A DNA stretch of 64,000 nucleotides from Pseudodesulfovibrio sp. (GTDB taxonomy: Bacteria > Desulfobacterota > Desulfovibrionia > Desulfovibrionales > Desulfovibrionaceae): assembly GCA_016342345.1 (NCBI GenBank), contig JAEINO010000009.1, positions 19,008 to 83,007 on the forward strand. Direction: 5' to 3'. Positions 15,099 to 23,625 of the stretch are shown here, one piece after another. Position numbers and translations under genes: made by a program. Every line of letters begins with the position of its first letter. Within the stretch, counting starts at the first letter, position 1. The notes below the pieces were generated by a model that was given only the letters and a program-made list of their open reading frames with translations, ran no database searches and was not told where the DNA came from.

Positions 15099-15968
15099 AT
15101 GAGATCGATGCAGGACGTAAAAAAGAAACTTTTGAGTGCCGTCGAGAAAATGCCTGCTTTTCCCAAAAGTGTGCATCAGGTCTTGAAGCTTGCCTCTGAT
15201 ATCAATTGTTCCCAAAAGGATTTGGTTGAGGTCATCAAGAATGATCCGGTCTTTACGCTCAAGATATTGCGATTGGTCAATTCCGCATATTTCGGTTTGT
15301 CCCGCGAGATTACATCCATTAATCATGCCAGCGTTTATCTTGGATTGAATACCCTGAAGAATGTTGCACTTGGGCTGGCTGCTGTTGGTGCCATTCCCAA
15401 GGCGAGCATCGCAGGGTTGGATATGGGGGCATTTTGGCTCCATTCTCTTGCCGTGGCCACGGCAACCCGCATGCTGGGAACCATGCTTGGTGTTTCTCGT
15501 GACGAGGCCGCTGATTATTTTGCAGCCGGGTTGTTGCATGATGTCGGCAAGGTCGTGTTTGCCTTGTATATGCCGGAAGAGTACAAATTGGTGTTGGAGA
15601 AAACAACCGAACCAGGGGTCTCGCTTTACAAGGCTGAGCTTCAGATTATCGGGTCCACTCATGCCGAGATAGGGGCTCTGCTCGCGGAGAAATGGAATCT
15701 TCCGGTGGATTTGCATGATGCCATTGCCAGGCATCATACAGCTCAGGAAGGTGAGCCATCCCAATTGGTTGATTGCGTGTTTGCCGGTAATCAGATCAGC
15801 AAGAAGCTTGCTTTCGGATCTGCGGGAGACTTTGAGGTGGAGCCGTTGCCAAAGTCCATCATGGATCGTTTTTCAATGGACATGGACGGGCTTATCAAGG
15901 AGTTGCCTACCCTGGACGAGGAAGTCGAGCATGCACGTGTGTTCATCAAGCTCGGGGAGGCTAATTAA
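15099..15968 (+). CDS. HDOD domain signalling protein
   Basis: A 289-residue protein. The HDOD domain spans about residues 15-215 (FPKSVHQVLKLASD, LVNSAYFG, and LLHDVGKVVF in an HD-like position). HDOD proteins are related to HD-GYP phosphodiesterases and act in bacterial signalling, often without known enzyme activity. The region after about 230 is helical. The ATG at 15099 is used; a second ATG at 15108 is also possible and neither has a clear ribosome site. Its stop codon overlaps the start of the metallo-hydrolase gene (TAATG), so the two are translationally coupled. Confidence 0.85.
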   Translation: MRSMQDVKKKLLSAVEKMPAFPKSVHQVLKLASDINCSQKDLVEVIKNDPVFTLKILRLVNSAYFGLSREITSINHASVYLGLNTLKNVALGLAAVGAIPKASIAGLDMGAFWLHSLAVATATRMLGTMLGVSRDEAADYFAAGLLHDVGKVVFALYMPEEYKLVLEKTTEPGVSLYKAELQIIGSTHAEIGALLAEKWNLPVDLHDAIARHHTAQEGEPSQLVDCVFAGNQISKKLAFGSAGDFEVEPLPKSIMDRFSMDMDGLIKELPTLDEEVEHARVFIKLGEAN

Positions 15969-16849
15969 TGCGTTTTCAATTCAGGGGAACACGTGGTTCC
16001 CTGTCTGCTCCCGGAGCATATACGGTTAAATATGGTGGCAATACTACCTGCATTGAGGTCCGTTCTGATGCTGATGACCTTATCATTCTGGATGCAGGGA
16101 CCGGTATTCGTGAACTCGGGATCGAACTGGCGCAGAACATGCCTGTCAAATGTCATCTTTTTGTTTCTCATACTCATTGGGACCATATTCAGGGTGTCCC
16201 GTTTTTCATTCCACTTTTTGTTCCCGGCAATGAACTGACTATTTATGGTCCTCCTGATCCGTTGACCATGACCGGCATTGAAGCCGTTCTGGCCAAGCAG
16301 ATGGAATACCCTCACTTCCCTGTTCGCGTCGCTGAACTTCAAGCTCGGATTAACTATGAAACCTTGTCAGATGGGCAGACTGTAGATCTTGGTTTTGCAA
16401 CTGTTTCCACGATTCTCATGAATCATCCGGCAATGGATTTTGGCTGCAAGGTCACATGCGATGGCAAGACGCTCTTTTTTACAGGAGACCACGAACCTTT
16501 CTATAATATTTACAAGCCCGGTGATGATGATTTTGACGATTATGAGAAGATCGTGCGCGAACGGAATCAGGGAATTGTGGAATTCATTCGTGGTGTCGAC
16601 ATATTTATCGCTGATTCGCAATATACCGAAGAGGAATTTAGAATCAAGCAGGGATGGGGGCATTCCACCTTTGAGCGTACGCTGGCACTTGCCAAGGAAG
16701 CCGGAGTCGGGAAAGTGTATTTGACCCATCATGAGACCACTCGGACAGATGCTCAGATTGATCAGATCTTTGCACGGCTTCAGGAGGAGTGGAAGGATTC
16801 TGGTGTTGATTTTGACATGGCCCGTGAGGGCGTAATCATTCAGGTGTAA
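15968..16849 (+). CDS. Metallo-beta-lactamase fold hydrolase, phosphodiesterase-like
   Basis: A 293-residue MBL-fold protein. It begins with FRGTRGSLSAPG...YGGNTTCIEV, a pattern of the cyclic-nucleotide phosphodiesterase/RNase Z-like branch, and has the metal motif SHTHWDH (residues about 58-64). Later metal ligands fit FTGDHEP and YLTHHE. The ATG overlaps the HDOD stop codon by one base. A receiver protein follows 119 bp downstream. A role in breaking down a signalling nucleotide is plausible given the HDOD partner, but the substrate cannot be read from the sequence. Confidence 0.82.
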   Translation: MRFQFRGTRGSLSAPGAYTVKYGGNTTCIEVRSDADDLIILDAGTGIRELGIELAQNMPVKCHLFVSHTHWDHIQGVPFFIPLFVPGNELTIYGPPDPLTMTGIEAVLAKQMEYPHFPVRVAELQARINYETLSDGQTVDLGFATVSTILMNHPAMDFGCKVTCDGKTLFFTGDHEPFYNIYKPGDDDFDDYEKIVRERNQGIVEFIRGVDIFIADSQYTEEEFRIKQGWGHSTFERTLALAKEAGVGKVYLTHHETTRTDAQIDQIFARLQEEWKDSGVDFDMAREGVIIQV

Positions 16850-16968
16850 GATGCTGACAGGACCTTTCTTGGCTTGCCCCATGGCATTGGTTGCATTTTA
16901 TTGCAGAAAGTGAGAATTGTTGTAATTGGTTAGGTTGAGGAGCAGGACAAATTCAGGAGGGGGAGAGT

Positions 16969-17364
16969 ATGAAAGCGTTGATCGTGGATGACGACTTTTA
17001 CAGCCGAAACATGATTCATGAAATACTTCGTCCGGTTGCCCAGTGTGATATTGCAGTGAACGGCGAAGAGGCTATTGAAGCCTTTAGACGCAGTATTGAT
17101 GCCGGTGAATCATACGACTTGATTTGTCTTGATCTTTTGATGCCTGAGTTGGATGGACAACAGGCCCTTCGAGAAATACGGGCCATTGAAAAGGAACATG
17201 ACATTACGCCTCAGGGTGAGGCCAAGGTCATTGTTACTACCATGCTTGATGATGAAAAAGAGACCCATGATGCTTTTTTCCTGGGCGGAGCCACTTCGTA
17301 TCTCGTCAAGCCCATTGATGAGGAAAAGCTCATGACCGAGGTTAAAAGTTTGGGGCTTGTGTAA
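16969..17364 (+). CDS. Stand-alone CheY-like response regulator
   Basis: Single receiver domain of 131 residues. Asp7-Asp9, phosphoacceptor Asp55 (LICLDLLMPELDG), a Thr in VTTMLDDE and Lys in YLVKPID are present. The start ATG follows GGAGGGGGAGAGT. No DNA-binding or enzymatic output domain. No histidine kinase is next to it, so it is an orphan receiver. It lies downstream of the HDOD and metallo-hydrolase genes, which may form one signalling group, although the 119-bp gap could contain a separate promoter. A terminator follows. Confidence 0.9.
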   Translation: MKALIVDDDFYSRNMIHEILRPVAQCDIAVNGEEAIEAFRRSIDAGESYDLICLDLLMPELDGQQALREIRAIEKEHDITPQGEAKVIVTTMLDDEKETHDAFFLGGATSYLVKPIDEEKLMTEVKSLGLV

Positions 17365-17407
17365 GTTTACCAGAGAATTTTCAAGTTTTTGCCCAAATAG
17401 TAAGCCG

Positions 17408-17444
17408 GGTGTCGTGCGAATTGGACGGCATCCGATTTTTTTTT
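17408..17444 (+). terminator. Intrinsic terminator after the orphan receiver gene
   Basis: GGTGTCGT (17408-17415) pairs with ACGGCATCC (17425-17433), with one bulge and a wobble, and nine T residues follow at 17436-17444. It separates the receiver gene from ricT. Confidence 0.7.
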
Positions 17445-17548
17445 GATATGCTGATTTGAAGTCGGCGGCGTTTTCTAATATGATACCTTGATTGAACGAT
17501 ACTTTCTCCCCCCTATATGTGGGGTTTTTATACACAGGATAATAATAA

Positions 17549-18808
17549 ATGAGCCAGATACTTGGTGTAAAATTCAATGATTACGGGCAGGTTTACTATT
17601 TTGCCTCCGGTCCGTTCGTGGTCCGTGAGGGTCAGCATGTCATTGTGAAAACCGACCAGGGAATGGGGTTGGGCAAGGTGATCCTGATCCGTCAGGCGCC
17701 CTTGGAAAACGAGGAAGAGGACGGTGAAGGGTTTAAGACCATTTATCGTCTCGCCAATGAAAAGGACATGGAATCGGTTGCCGAGAACGAGGCCCTGGCA
17801 AAGGATGCCTATACGTTCAGTCGCAAGTGCATCATCACGCACAAGCTTGGCATGAAGCTGGTAGACGTTGAGGTTTTTTTTGACCGGTCCAAGATGGTCT
17901 TCTATTTTACCGCGCCTGGTCGTATCGATTTTCGCGAATTGATCAAGGATTTGGTCCGGGAATATCGCACCCGAATCGAATTGCGACAGATTGGCGTGCG
18001 GCATGAGACCCAGATGCTTGGTGCCATTGGCAATTGCGGTCAGATGTGTTGCTGTCGTCGATTCATGCGCAAGTTTGTGCCGGTAACCATCAAGATGGCC
18101 AAGGAACAGAACCTTTTTCTGAATCCAACCAAGATTTCAGGTATCTGCGGAAGACTTCTTTGTTGTCTCAGTTTTGAGCAGAAGGGTTATGAAGAATTTC
18201 ATCGCATGTGTCCACGCATGGGCAAGAAATATGCGACTTCCATTGGTTCAGTGAAAGTGCTTCGTTCCAATTTCTTCAAGAAGACATTGTCGTTGCTTAC
18301 TGAAGATTATGAAGAGCGGGAGGTTTCCATTGACGAATGGAATGAAATAGTTAACAAGCCGCCGAGTGCTGAAGCCGTGGGTGAAACCACGGTAAAAAGT
18401 CTTCGTGGTCGCCGTGGTGGTAGGCCTGACAGGACGGAAGAACCGCAACGCGATGCCCGGAATGGTGGTAGTCCTGTCGAAGAAAGAGACTCCAAAAAAC
18501 CCAGGAAGCGCGGCGGCAGGCCAGAACGCCCTCAGGGGGGAGGTTCTTCCTCAAGGGATGAACGCAATGGGCAGGCCGGACAAGAGCGTTCCGACAAGCC
18601 TGATAAACTCAATCAGGTTGATCAGTCGAGAGCGGCCAGTAAGGATGAATCGGATTCGGTAGCGGATGAAAGCAAATCAAAAAGAGTTCATAAGCCCGAT
18701 CAAACAGGCAGAGTTCGCACGGACGCGTCTGTTGATTCTTCCAGTGAAGACAGTTCGAAGAAATCGCGCAGGCCGAGAAGGCGCAGGCGCAGACCTCCCA
18801 AGAAATAA
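17549..18808 (+). CDS. ricT: PSP1-domain protein, RicT (YaaT)-like, with long basic tail
   Basis: Residues 1-265 match the PSP1/RicT family: GQMCCCRRFMRKF and SGICGRLLCCLSFEQKGYEEF carry the conserved Cys pattern (Cys163, 167-169, 200, 205-206). In Bacillus, RicT works with RicA and RicF around [4Fe-4S] clusters and affects RNase Y-dependent RNA processing. Here residues about 275-419 form a low-complexity tail rich in Arg, Lys, Ser, Asp and Gly, ending RRPRRRRRRPPKK, likely disordered and RNA-binding. The usual family length is near 270-300, so the tail is an extension. The gene sits just before metG, a neighbour order seen in other bacteria. No RicA or RicF gene is in the window. Confidence 0.85.
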   Translation: MSQILGVKFNDYGQVYYFASGPFVVREGQHVIVKTDQGMGLGKVILIRQAPLENEEEDGEGFKTIYRLANEKDMESVAENEALAKDAYTFSRKCIITHKLGMKLVDVEVFFDRSKMVFYFTAPGRIDFRELIKDLVREYRTRIELRQIGVRHETQMLGAIGNCGQMCCCRRFMRKFVPVTIKMAKEQNLFLNPTKISGICGRLLCCLSFEQKGYEEFHRMCPRMGKKYATSIGSVKVLRSNFFKKTLSLLTEDYEEREVSIDEWNEIVNKPPSAEAVGETTVKSLRGRRGGRPDRTEEPQRDARNGGSPVEERDSKKPRKRGGRPERPQGGGSSSRDERNGQAGQERSDKPDKLNQVDQSRAASKDESDSVADESKSKRVHKPDQTGRVRTDASVDSSSEDSSKKSRRPRRRRRRPPKK

Positions 18809-18853
18809 CAGGCTCGGCAAACGGGTTTTTCCCGTTCCGAAAGGAGCATAGGT

Positions 18854-20794
18854 TTGGAACGTTTTTATATAACCACGCCCATTTTTTACGTGAATGCGAA
18901 ACCTCATTTGGGGCATGCGTATACTACGATTGTGGCTGATTCCTTGAGTCGGTTTCACAGGTTGATGGGCGAGGAGACCTTTTTTCTCACCGGTACTGAC
19001 GAACATGGCGACAAGATTGTTCAGGCGGCAGAAAGTCACGGACAGTCACCCCAGGAGTATGTTGATATCATCAGCAAACTTTTCAGGGACCTGTGGCCAA
19101 GCATGAATATTTCCAATAATGATTTTATTCGTACAACCGAACCCCGTCATATCGAGGTTGTGCAAAGCATTCTGCAAAAGGTCTATGACTCCGGTGATAT
19201 CTATTTTGGCGAATATGGCGGCCATTATTGCTTTGGTTGTGAACGGTTCTACACGGAAAAGGAACTGGTGGACGGTTTATGCCCTGACCATCAGACCAAG
19301 CCGGAATATATCGCAGAAAAGAATTATTTTTTCAAAATGTCCAAGTACAAGGATTGGCTCCGCGATCATATCAACAAGAATCCTGATTTCATACGTCCTG
19401 AACAATACAGGAATGAGGTTCTGGGGCTGTTGGATTCCGGTGATCTTGAGGACTTGTGCATCTCCCGGCCCAAATTACGCCTGACTTGGGGAATTGAACT
19501 TCCGTTTGACAAGGACTATGTCACATACGTTTGGTTTGATGCTCTCATCAATTATCTTGCAGCTCTGGATTATCCCAATGGCGAAAAGTTCAAGGAATTC
19601 TGGCCGAGTGCCAACCATCTTATTGCCAAGGATATCCTGAAGCCTCATGCCATATTTTGGCCGACCATGCTTAAGGCCGCCGGTATTGAGCCTTATAAGC
19701 ATCTCAATGTGCACGGTTATTGGTTGGTCAAGGATACAAAGATGTCCAAGTCCATCGGGAATGTGATCGAACCGCTGGCCATGAAAGATTCCTATGGATT
19801 GGACGCTTTCCGTTATTTTTTGTTACGTGAGATGTCTTTCGGGCAGGATTCCAGTTTTTCCGAAGACGCGCTTATTGGCCGTCTCAATGCGGATCTCGCC
19901 AATGATCTTGGCAACCTGTTCAGCCGTACTTTGTCCATGACCCACAAATACTTCGAGGGTGTCGTTCCTCGTCCTGACGTGGAGGACATCATTGACGCCG
20001 AGATCAAGAAGCTTGGTCAGGATGCCATGAAATCCTTTCAGAGTTTTTATGGTGAATTGAAGTTTTCACGAGGGCTGGAGGGGCTGTGGGAATTGGTGCG
20101 AGGTCTGAATAAGTATATTGATTCCACCGCACCCTGGACTCTTTACAAGAACGAGGACATGGCGCGGCTTTCCACTGTCATTTACGTACTGCTGGAGAAT
20201 ATGCGAAAGATCGCTGTTCATCTGTGGCCGGTCATGCCCGAGTCCAGCGAGAAAATGCTGGAACAGCTTGGCATCAATTTTGATCCCGAAAAGTTTAATC
20301 TGCCCAAAGAGCTCGACGTATGGGGGTTGCTGGAGTCTGGCGATACGGTTGCCAAGTCTTCCAATCTGTTCCCTCGCGTGGAGATGCCGGAACCCAAGCC
20401 GGAAACTCAAAATGGCAAAAACGGCAAAAATGAAAAAAAGAGCATGAAGCAAAAAACGGAATCCGGTGGCACCATCGAGTTCGAGGATTTCCAGAAGCTC
20501 GATATGCGAATTGGAACCGTCAAGGAAGTTGAGAAGCATCCTGATGCCGATCGCCTCCTGCTGATCCGTGTGGATACGGGAGAAGATGAATTGCGTCAGG
20601 TTGTTTCAGGCATTGCTGACCATTTTGCACCTGATGATCTCATTGGCAAGCAGGTTGTTGTGGTCGCCAATTTGAAACCGCGCAAGTTGAGAAAGCAGTT
20701 GTCTCAGGGCATGATTCTCGCGGTTAAATCCGGGGACGGCTTGCAGTTGCTCACTCCTTCAGGAGACGTCGATTCTGGCAGTAAGGTCAGTTAA
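18854..20794 (+). CDS. metG: Methionyl-tRNA synthetase with C-terminal tRNA-binding domain
   Basis: Class I aminoacyl-tRNA synthetase of 646 residues that charges tRNA with methionine. HLGH (residues 18-21) is the HIGH motif and KMSKS lies near 297. A zinc-knuckle region (YCFGCERFY...GLCPDH) lies near 123-145. The anticodon-binding helical domain follows. A Lys/Asn-rich linker (about 515-535) leads to an EMAP-like tRNA-binding domain (about 541-646, FQKLDMRIGTVKEVEKHPDADRLL), which forms dimers in this family. The start is TTG at 18854, 7 bases after AAGGAG. A terminator follows. Confidence 0.97.
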   Translation: MERFYITTPIFYVNAKPHLGHAYTTIVADSLSRFHRLMGEETFFLTGTDEHGDKIVQAAESHGQSPQEYVDIISKLFRDLWPSMNISNNDFIRTTEPRHIEVVQSILQKVYDSGDIYFGEYGGHYCFGCERFYTEKELVDGLCPDHQTKPEYIAEKNYFFKMSKYKDWLRDHINKNPDFIRPEQYRNEVLGLLDSGDLEDLCISRPKLRLTWGIELPFDKDYVTYVWFDALINYLAALDYPNGEKFKEFWPSANHLIAKDILKPHAIFWPTMLKAAGIEPYKHLNVHGYWLVKDTKMSKSIGNVIEPLAMKDSYGLDAFRYFLLREMSFGQDSSFSEDALIGRLNADLANDLGNLFSRTLSMTHKYFEGVVPRPDVEDIIDAEIKKLGQDAMKSFQSFYGELKFSRGLEGLWELVRGLNKYIDSTAPWTLYKNEDMARLSTVIYVLLENMRKIAVHLWPVMPESSEKMLEQLGINFDPEKFNLPKELDVWGLLESGDTVAKSSNLFPRVEMPEPKPETQNGKNGKNEKKSMKQKTESGGTIEFEDFQKLDMRIGTVKEVEKHPDADRLLLIRVDTGEDELRQVVSGIADHFAPDDLIGKQVVVVANLKPRKLRKQLSQGMILAVKSGDGLQLLTPSGDVDSGSKVS

Positions 20795-20819
20795 TCGCTT
20801 CCTTAATCACGACACTCAC

Positions 20820-20852
20820 AAGAGACCTTCGTATAGAGGGTCTCTTTTTTTT
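20820..20852 (+). terminator. Intrinsic terminator after metG
   Basis: AAGAGACC (20820-20827) pairs with GGTCTCTT (20839-20846), followed by a run of T to 20852. It ends the ricT-metG transcript. Confidence 0.85.
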
Positions 20853-20924
20853 GGCAAACTCTTTGCAAATATTATTTCTGGATACATCCAAGCGTCAAAA
20901 AAACGGATGGTCCGGGGGTGGATT

Positions 20925-21719
20925 ATGTATATCGAAAAGACAGTTGTCATACCCAACGGAAAAGATGGGCATGGGAGTGCGCCTTTGCATGGCGTGGTTC
21001 GTTGGGGCAGTGGCGGCAGCATTGAGGACATCGAGTGTGAAGTCAGGGAAAGGGGCTTTATTTCGTTGGAGTTTCGGGAATTGGAATTTTTTGAGAATCA
21101 TGATCGTGCGGTTGCCATGTGTCGAGACATGCGCCTGAAAGAATTGAATGTTCTCTGGGGAGCACAGATTGCCATAGTTCCTGCCGATGAACTTTTCAAG
21201 GTTATGCGTTTGGCTGGGTGTCAGCATGTGGATATGCAGCTTGAATCGGACCAGGTTCTTGATGCGTTGAAGTTGGTGCGTAGGTATGGTTTTGAAGTCT
21301 GTATCAGCAATATGGATGGGATGCCGTATGCGTCAGACATGATTTTTTACACAGTGGCAGAGCGGGAAGCCATTGCTGAACGGTTGCCTGGTTTGCATGC
21401 CGCCCAATTTGATCTGGCAGTGGCCTATTACAAGGCACGTCGATATCCCGAGGTCATGCTGCCGCTTGGCAAGGCCATGACGCTTCGTTTTCCCAGAAAT
21501 GAATTGTGTCTCAATTTGCTGGCATGCCTGGGTGCGGCCAAGCACTATCCAGATCTGGCCGCTGGTCTTCTCGATCAGGCCGGGTATGGTTGTCCGCATC
21601 CAGTGGTTTTCCGTAATCGCAAGTTGCTCAAGTCGTGGCTGGAGAGCGGTGGGGATCTCAAGGGTGTTCGTCTTGAATTGGAGCCGGAAACCGGTTCTTC
21701 CGTCCTGTCCTATACGTGA
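20925..21719 (+). CDS. Unknown protein: half-barrel-like N-terminus with helical repeats
   Basis: A 264-residue protein I do not recognise. Residues about 15-150 show alternating strand-helix pattern with RLAGCQHVDMQLESDQVLDALKLVRRYGFEV, which resembles the middle of radical SAM barrels (the segment normally reading like GIESG...VL). No CxxxCxxC motif is present, so it cannot bind the usual cluster. Residues about 150-235 are helical and TPR-like (AAQFDLAVAYYKARRYPEVMLPLGKAM). The ATG at 20925 follows GGGGGTGG. It ends in a 10-bp tail-to-tail overlap with the DUF523 gene. Function unknown. Confidence 0.7.
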   Translation: MYIEKTVVIPNGKDGHGSAPLHGVVRWGSGGSIEDIECEVRERGFISLEFRELEFFENHDRAVAMCRDMRLKELNVLWGAQIAIVPADELFKVMRLAGCQHVDMQLESDQVLDALKLVRRYGFEVCISNMDGMPYASDMIFYTVAEREAIAERLPGLHAAQFDLAVAYYKARRYPEVMLPLGKAMTLRFPRNELCLNLLACLGAAKHYPDLAAGLLDQAGYGCPHPVVFRNRKLLKSWLESGGDLKGVRLELEPETGSSVLSYT

Positions 21720-22660
21720 TTGAGAAGTTTGAGTTCCGATGGGTGCGGGTTCAGGAAGTATTGTTGTGTCAGGTACGGTTTTTGATATTTTTTCGCATAG
21801 TGGTTGAGCAATGTTATTGGCATGAGCAATGGAATTTTGCTGTTCTTGTAGTCGTTGATCATTTTCAGCAATTCTTGCTTGTCACTTGCATCGAGTTGTT
21901 TTTTGAAAAAGCCCATGGCGTGCATGAGGACGTCTGCATTTTTTTTTGGTGTCGTCTTGAGCGAGAGTGATCGGAACAGCATGGTCGCGTAAGTGTCGAA
22001 TATTTCATTTGCATTGAAAATACTGCTTTCACCAAGCAGCTTGCCCAGTTCGCGATAGCCACGCAAATCATGGGCGCGAATCATCATTTTGTGCCGGGTA
22101 TGGAAGTCGACCAGGCTACCGATGCGTAGGTCTTTTTCAATGAGTTTGCGCCATCGTTTCAACACAAAAACCCGTCGGATGAAATTTTCCCGTAGAATCG
22201 GGTTTTGCAATCGTTCGGATGCTTCCATCGGGAGCAAGGGGTAATAATTCATCATCTGTCGAGTGAAGAATCCGGAACTTTGTCGAGGCTGTTTACCCTT
22301 TGTTGAATATATTTTCCCATGCAACAAGGCACATGAAGGAGACCTGCTTTTGAGTATGAATCCGCATAGTCCCTCCTCTTCAAGGCCCGGCAAAATTCGT
22401 TTGGTCCACTGGGTCATCTTTTCGGTTAGGTCGTCGCCTGATTCATATCCAATCAATCGGATGTCTTCACCGCAATCCACCTGACGGATTTTTTCTCGTG
22501 GTATTCCGAGGCCGCAGGCGATTTCCGGGCATAAAGGTACGTACTCAACGTGTTTTGCGAGTATTTCTGCAAGGTAGGGGTCGCGGTCATTGGTGCCGTT
22601 CCAGCGGACTTTTTCTCCTGCTAAGCAGGCACTGACGCCGATTCTGATGGTTTCAGGCAT
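21710..22660 (-). CDS. DUF523-DUF1722 protein (YbgA-like fusion)
   Basis: A 316-residue protein with two known domains of unknown role. Residues about 3-145 are DUF523 (GVSACLAGEKVRWNG, VPLCPEIACGLGIPRE, CGFILKSRSPSC), with several conserved Cys. Residues about 175-305 are DUF1722 (LVDFHTRHKMMIRAHD, YRELGKLLGE). The same fusion is widespread and often sits near DNA-repair or thiouridine-related genes. The ATG at 22660 has GGAGG about 10 bases upstream and is preferred over a longer frame. An AT-rich palindrome upstream (22767-22786) could control it. Confidence 0.85.
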   Translation of the reverse strand: MPETIRIGVSACLAGEKVRWNGTNDRDPYLAEILAKHVEYVPLCPEIACGLGIPREKIRQVDCGEDIRLIGYESGDDLTEKMTQWTKRILPGLEEEGLCGFILKSRSPSCALLHGKIYSTKGKQPRQSSGFFTRQMMNYYPLLPMEASERLQNPILRENFIRRVFVLKRWRKLIEKDLRIGSLVDFHTRHKMMIRAHDLRGYRELGKLLGESSIFNANEIFDTYATMLFRSLSLKTTPKKNADVLMHAMGFFKKQLDASDKQELLKMINDYKNSKIPLLMPITLLNHYAKKYQKPYLTQQYFLNPHPSELKLLNHV

Positions 22661-22734
22661 GTATTCAATCCTCCAGATGGTCTGTGCGACCATATCATTT
22701 GAAGATTGTTGAATACAAGGATAATTTCAAGCTG

Positions 22735-22786
22735 TTGACAAAAACAGAGTATTGTCTGCTACAAAAAGATCAAATTATAATGATCT
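22735..22786. promoter_or_regulatory. TTGACA box and AGATCA/TGATCT dyad upstream of the repeat
   Basis: TTGACA at 22735-22740 is followed 19 bp later by TACAAA, a weak rightward promoter. A 20-bp dyad, AGATCA-N8-TGATCT, lies at 22767-22786 and includes TATAAT (22776-22781). On the minus strand it precedes the DUF523-DUF1722 gene. To the right the only downstream feature is the 160-bp repeat. It may be an operator for the leftward gene or an orphan promoter. Confidence 0.3.
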
Positions 22787-22850
22787 GTAAGTTTACGTTT
22801 AGATTGAATTTTTCTTTGATCCTTGCAGCCAAGCCAGATTCGATAGTCTG

Positions 22851-23010
22851 TTAGGGAAGCACTGCATAATTGCCCGCTGGCTTCGTTGCTTCGAAAAGAT
22901 CAAATCCTAACGTACAGGAAGTACGCGTCGGCCTTGATCTTTTTTTGCGCCTTGCCAGTGAACAATTCTACAGCACTTCCTAAAGATTGAATTAATCAGT
23001 GTTTTCTTAG
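22851..23010. repeat. 160-bp dispersed palindromic repeat, copy 1
   Basis: A 160-bp element matching 41984-42143 at about 143 of 160 positions by my count. It is an imperfect palindrome: GGAAGCACTGCATAATTG near the left end mirrors CAATTCTACAGCACTTCC near the right, and GAAAAGATCAA mirrors TTGATCTTTTT around the centre CGTACAGGAAGTACG. It contains no ORF. It looks like a REP/MITE-type mobile or RNA-hairpin repeat. No transposase is nearby. The stretch 23011-23107 after it holds nothing I can name. Confidence 0.8.
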
Positions 23011-23107
23011 CGTGTTTTTGTCAGTATTCTGATAATTTTCGTGTTCACCGTACGGAGAATCAGGAATAATCAGTGCTGTGTATTTGGGTGAAATATATCG
23101 TACAGGA

Positions 23108-23395
23108 TTAGGAAATCTTGGCGCGTGTCGTGTTCGGGCAGCAATTGCAGTGTGGGACTTCCTTGGAGTTGTTCTCCACGGCCAGAATTTTTCCGGCCAG
23201 ACCGCAACACAAAACAATCTCGGCACCGCGTACACGAACTCGGCAACCTGTGGGGCCTTCGCTCAGGATGACCACAGGGCAACCCGGCGTCATGCCCAAC
23301 GCGAGCATGCGCGAACGGGCTTTGCGGCCTCCGTCAATGTCGGCCACACGAACTATTGACCCAACAGGGTACTCGGTCAAAGGCTTTTTTGTCAT
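23108..23395 (-). CDS. FeoA-family protein
   Basis: Small SH3-like FeoA protein of 95 residues: VGSIVRVADIDGG, RSRMLALGMTPGCPVVIL and CRVRVRGAEIVLCCGLAGKI match the family. FeoA proteins support FeoB-dependent Fe(II) uptake in the cytoplasm; FeoB is not in the window. The C-terminus has a Cys-rich tail (CNCCPN) not usual for FeoA. It is divergent from carB across a 230-bp gap. Its translation start has CAAAGGTTTCG-type sequence on the opposite strand only and the ribosome site is GAGGGGATTTC. Confidence 0.85.
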   Translation of the reverse strand: MTKKPLTEYPVGSIVRVADIDGGRKARSRMLALGMTPGCPVVILSEGPTGCRVRVRGAEIVLCCGLAGKILAVENNSKEVPHCNCCPNTTRAKIS

Positions 23396-23625
23396 GAAAT
23401 CCCCTCAAAGGTTTCGTTGGAATTGAAAATAAGTCTCAACCTCGATTGTGTCAATGGAGAAAATGATCCGGTCGGGCAGGGGGCATAAAACCATTGCCTT
23501 TCAAGGGGTAAGACTGTAAGTATCCTGTTTGTTCGGTGGGTGGCGGCATTACCTCGCCGGACTGAATATCTGAACGTTTTTCTCTACCTGAAAAAATGCC
23601 GTAACTTCAACTACTTCCATAAAGA

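Noticed and set aside
18820..18836. AACGGG-TTTTT-CCCGTT hairpin between ricT and metG as terminator
   Set aside because: The stem is 6 bp and no T-run follows, and the metG ribosome site lies right after it.
22851..23010. An insertion sequence at the 160-bp repeat
   Set aside because: No transposase frame and no target-site duplication was visible; the element is too short and non-coding.
23078..23359. A rightward frame across the feoA region
   Set aside because: It is the complement of a clear FeoA gene and shows no coding character of its own.
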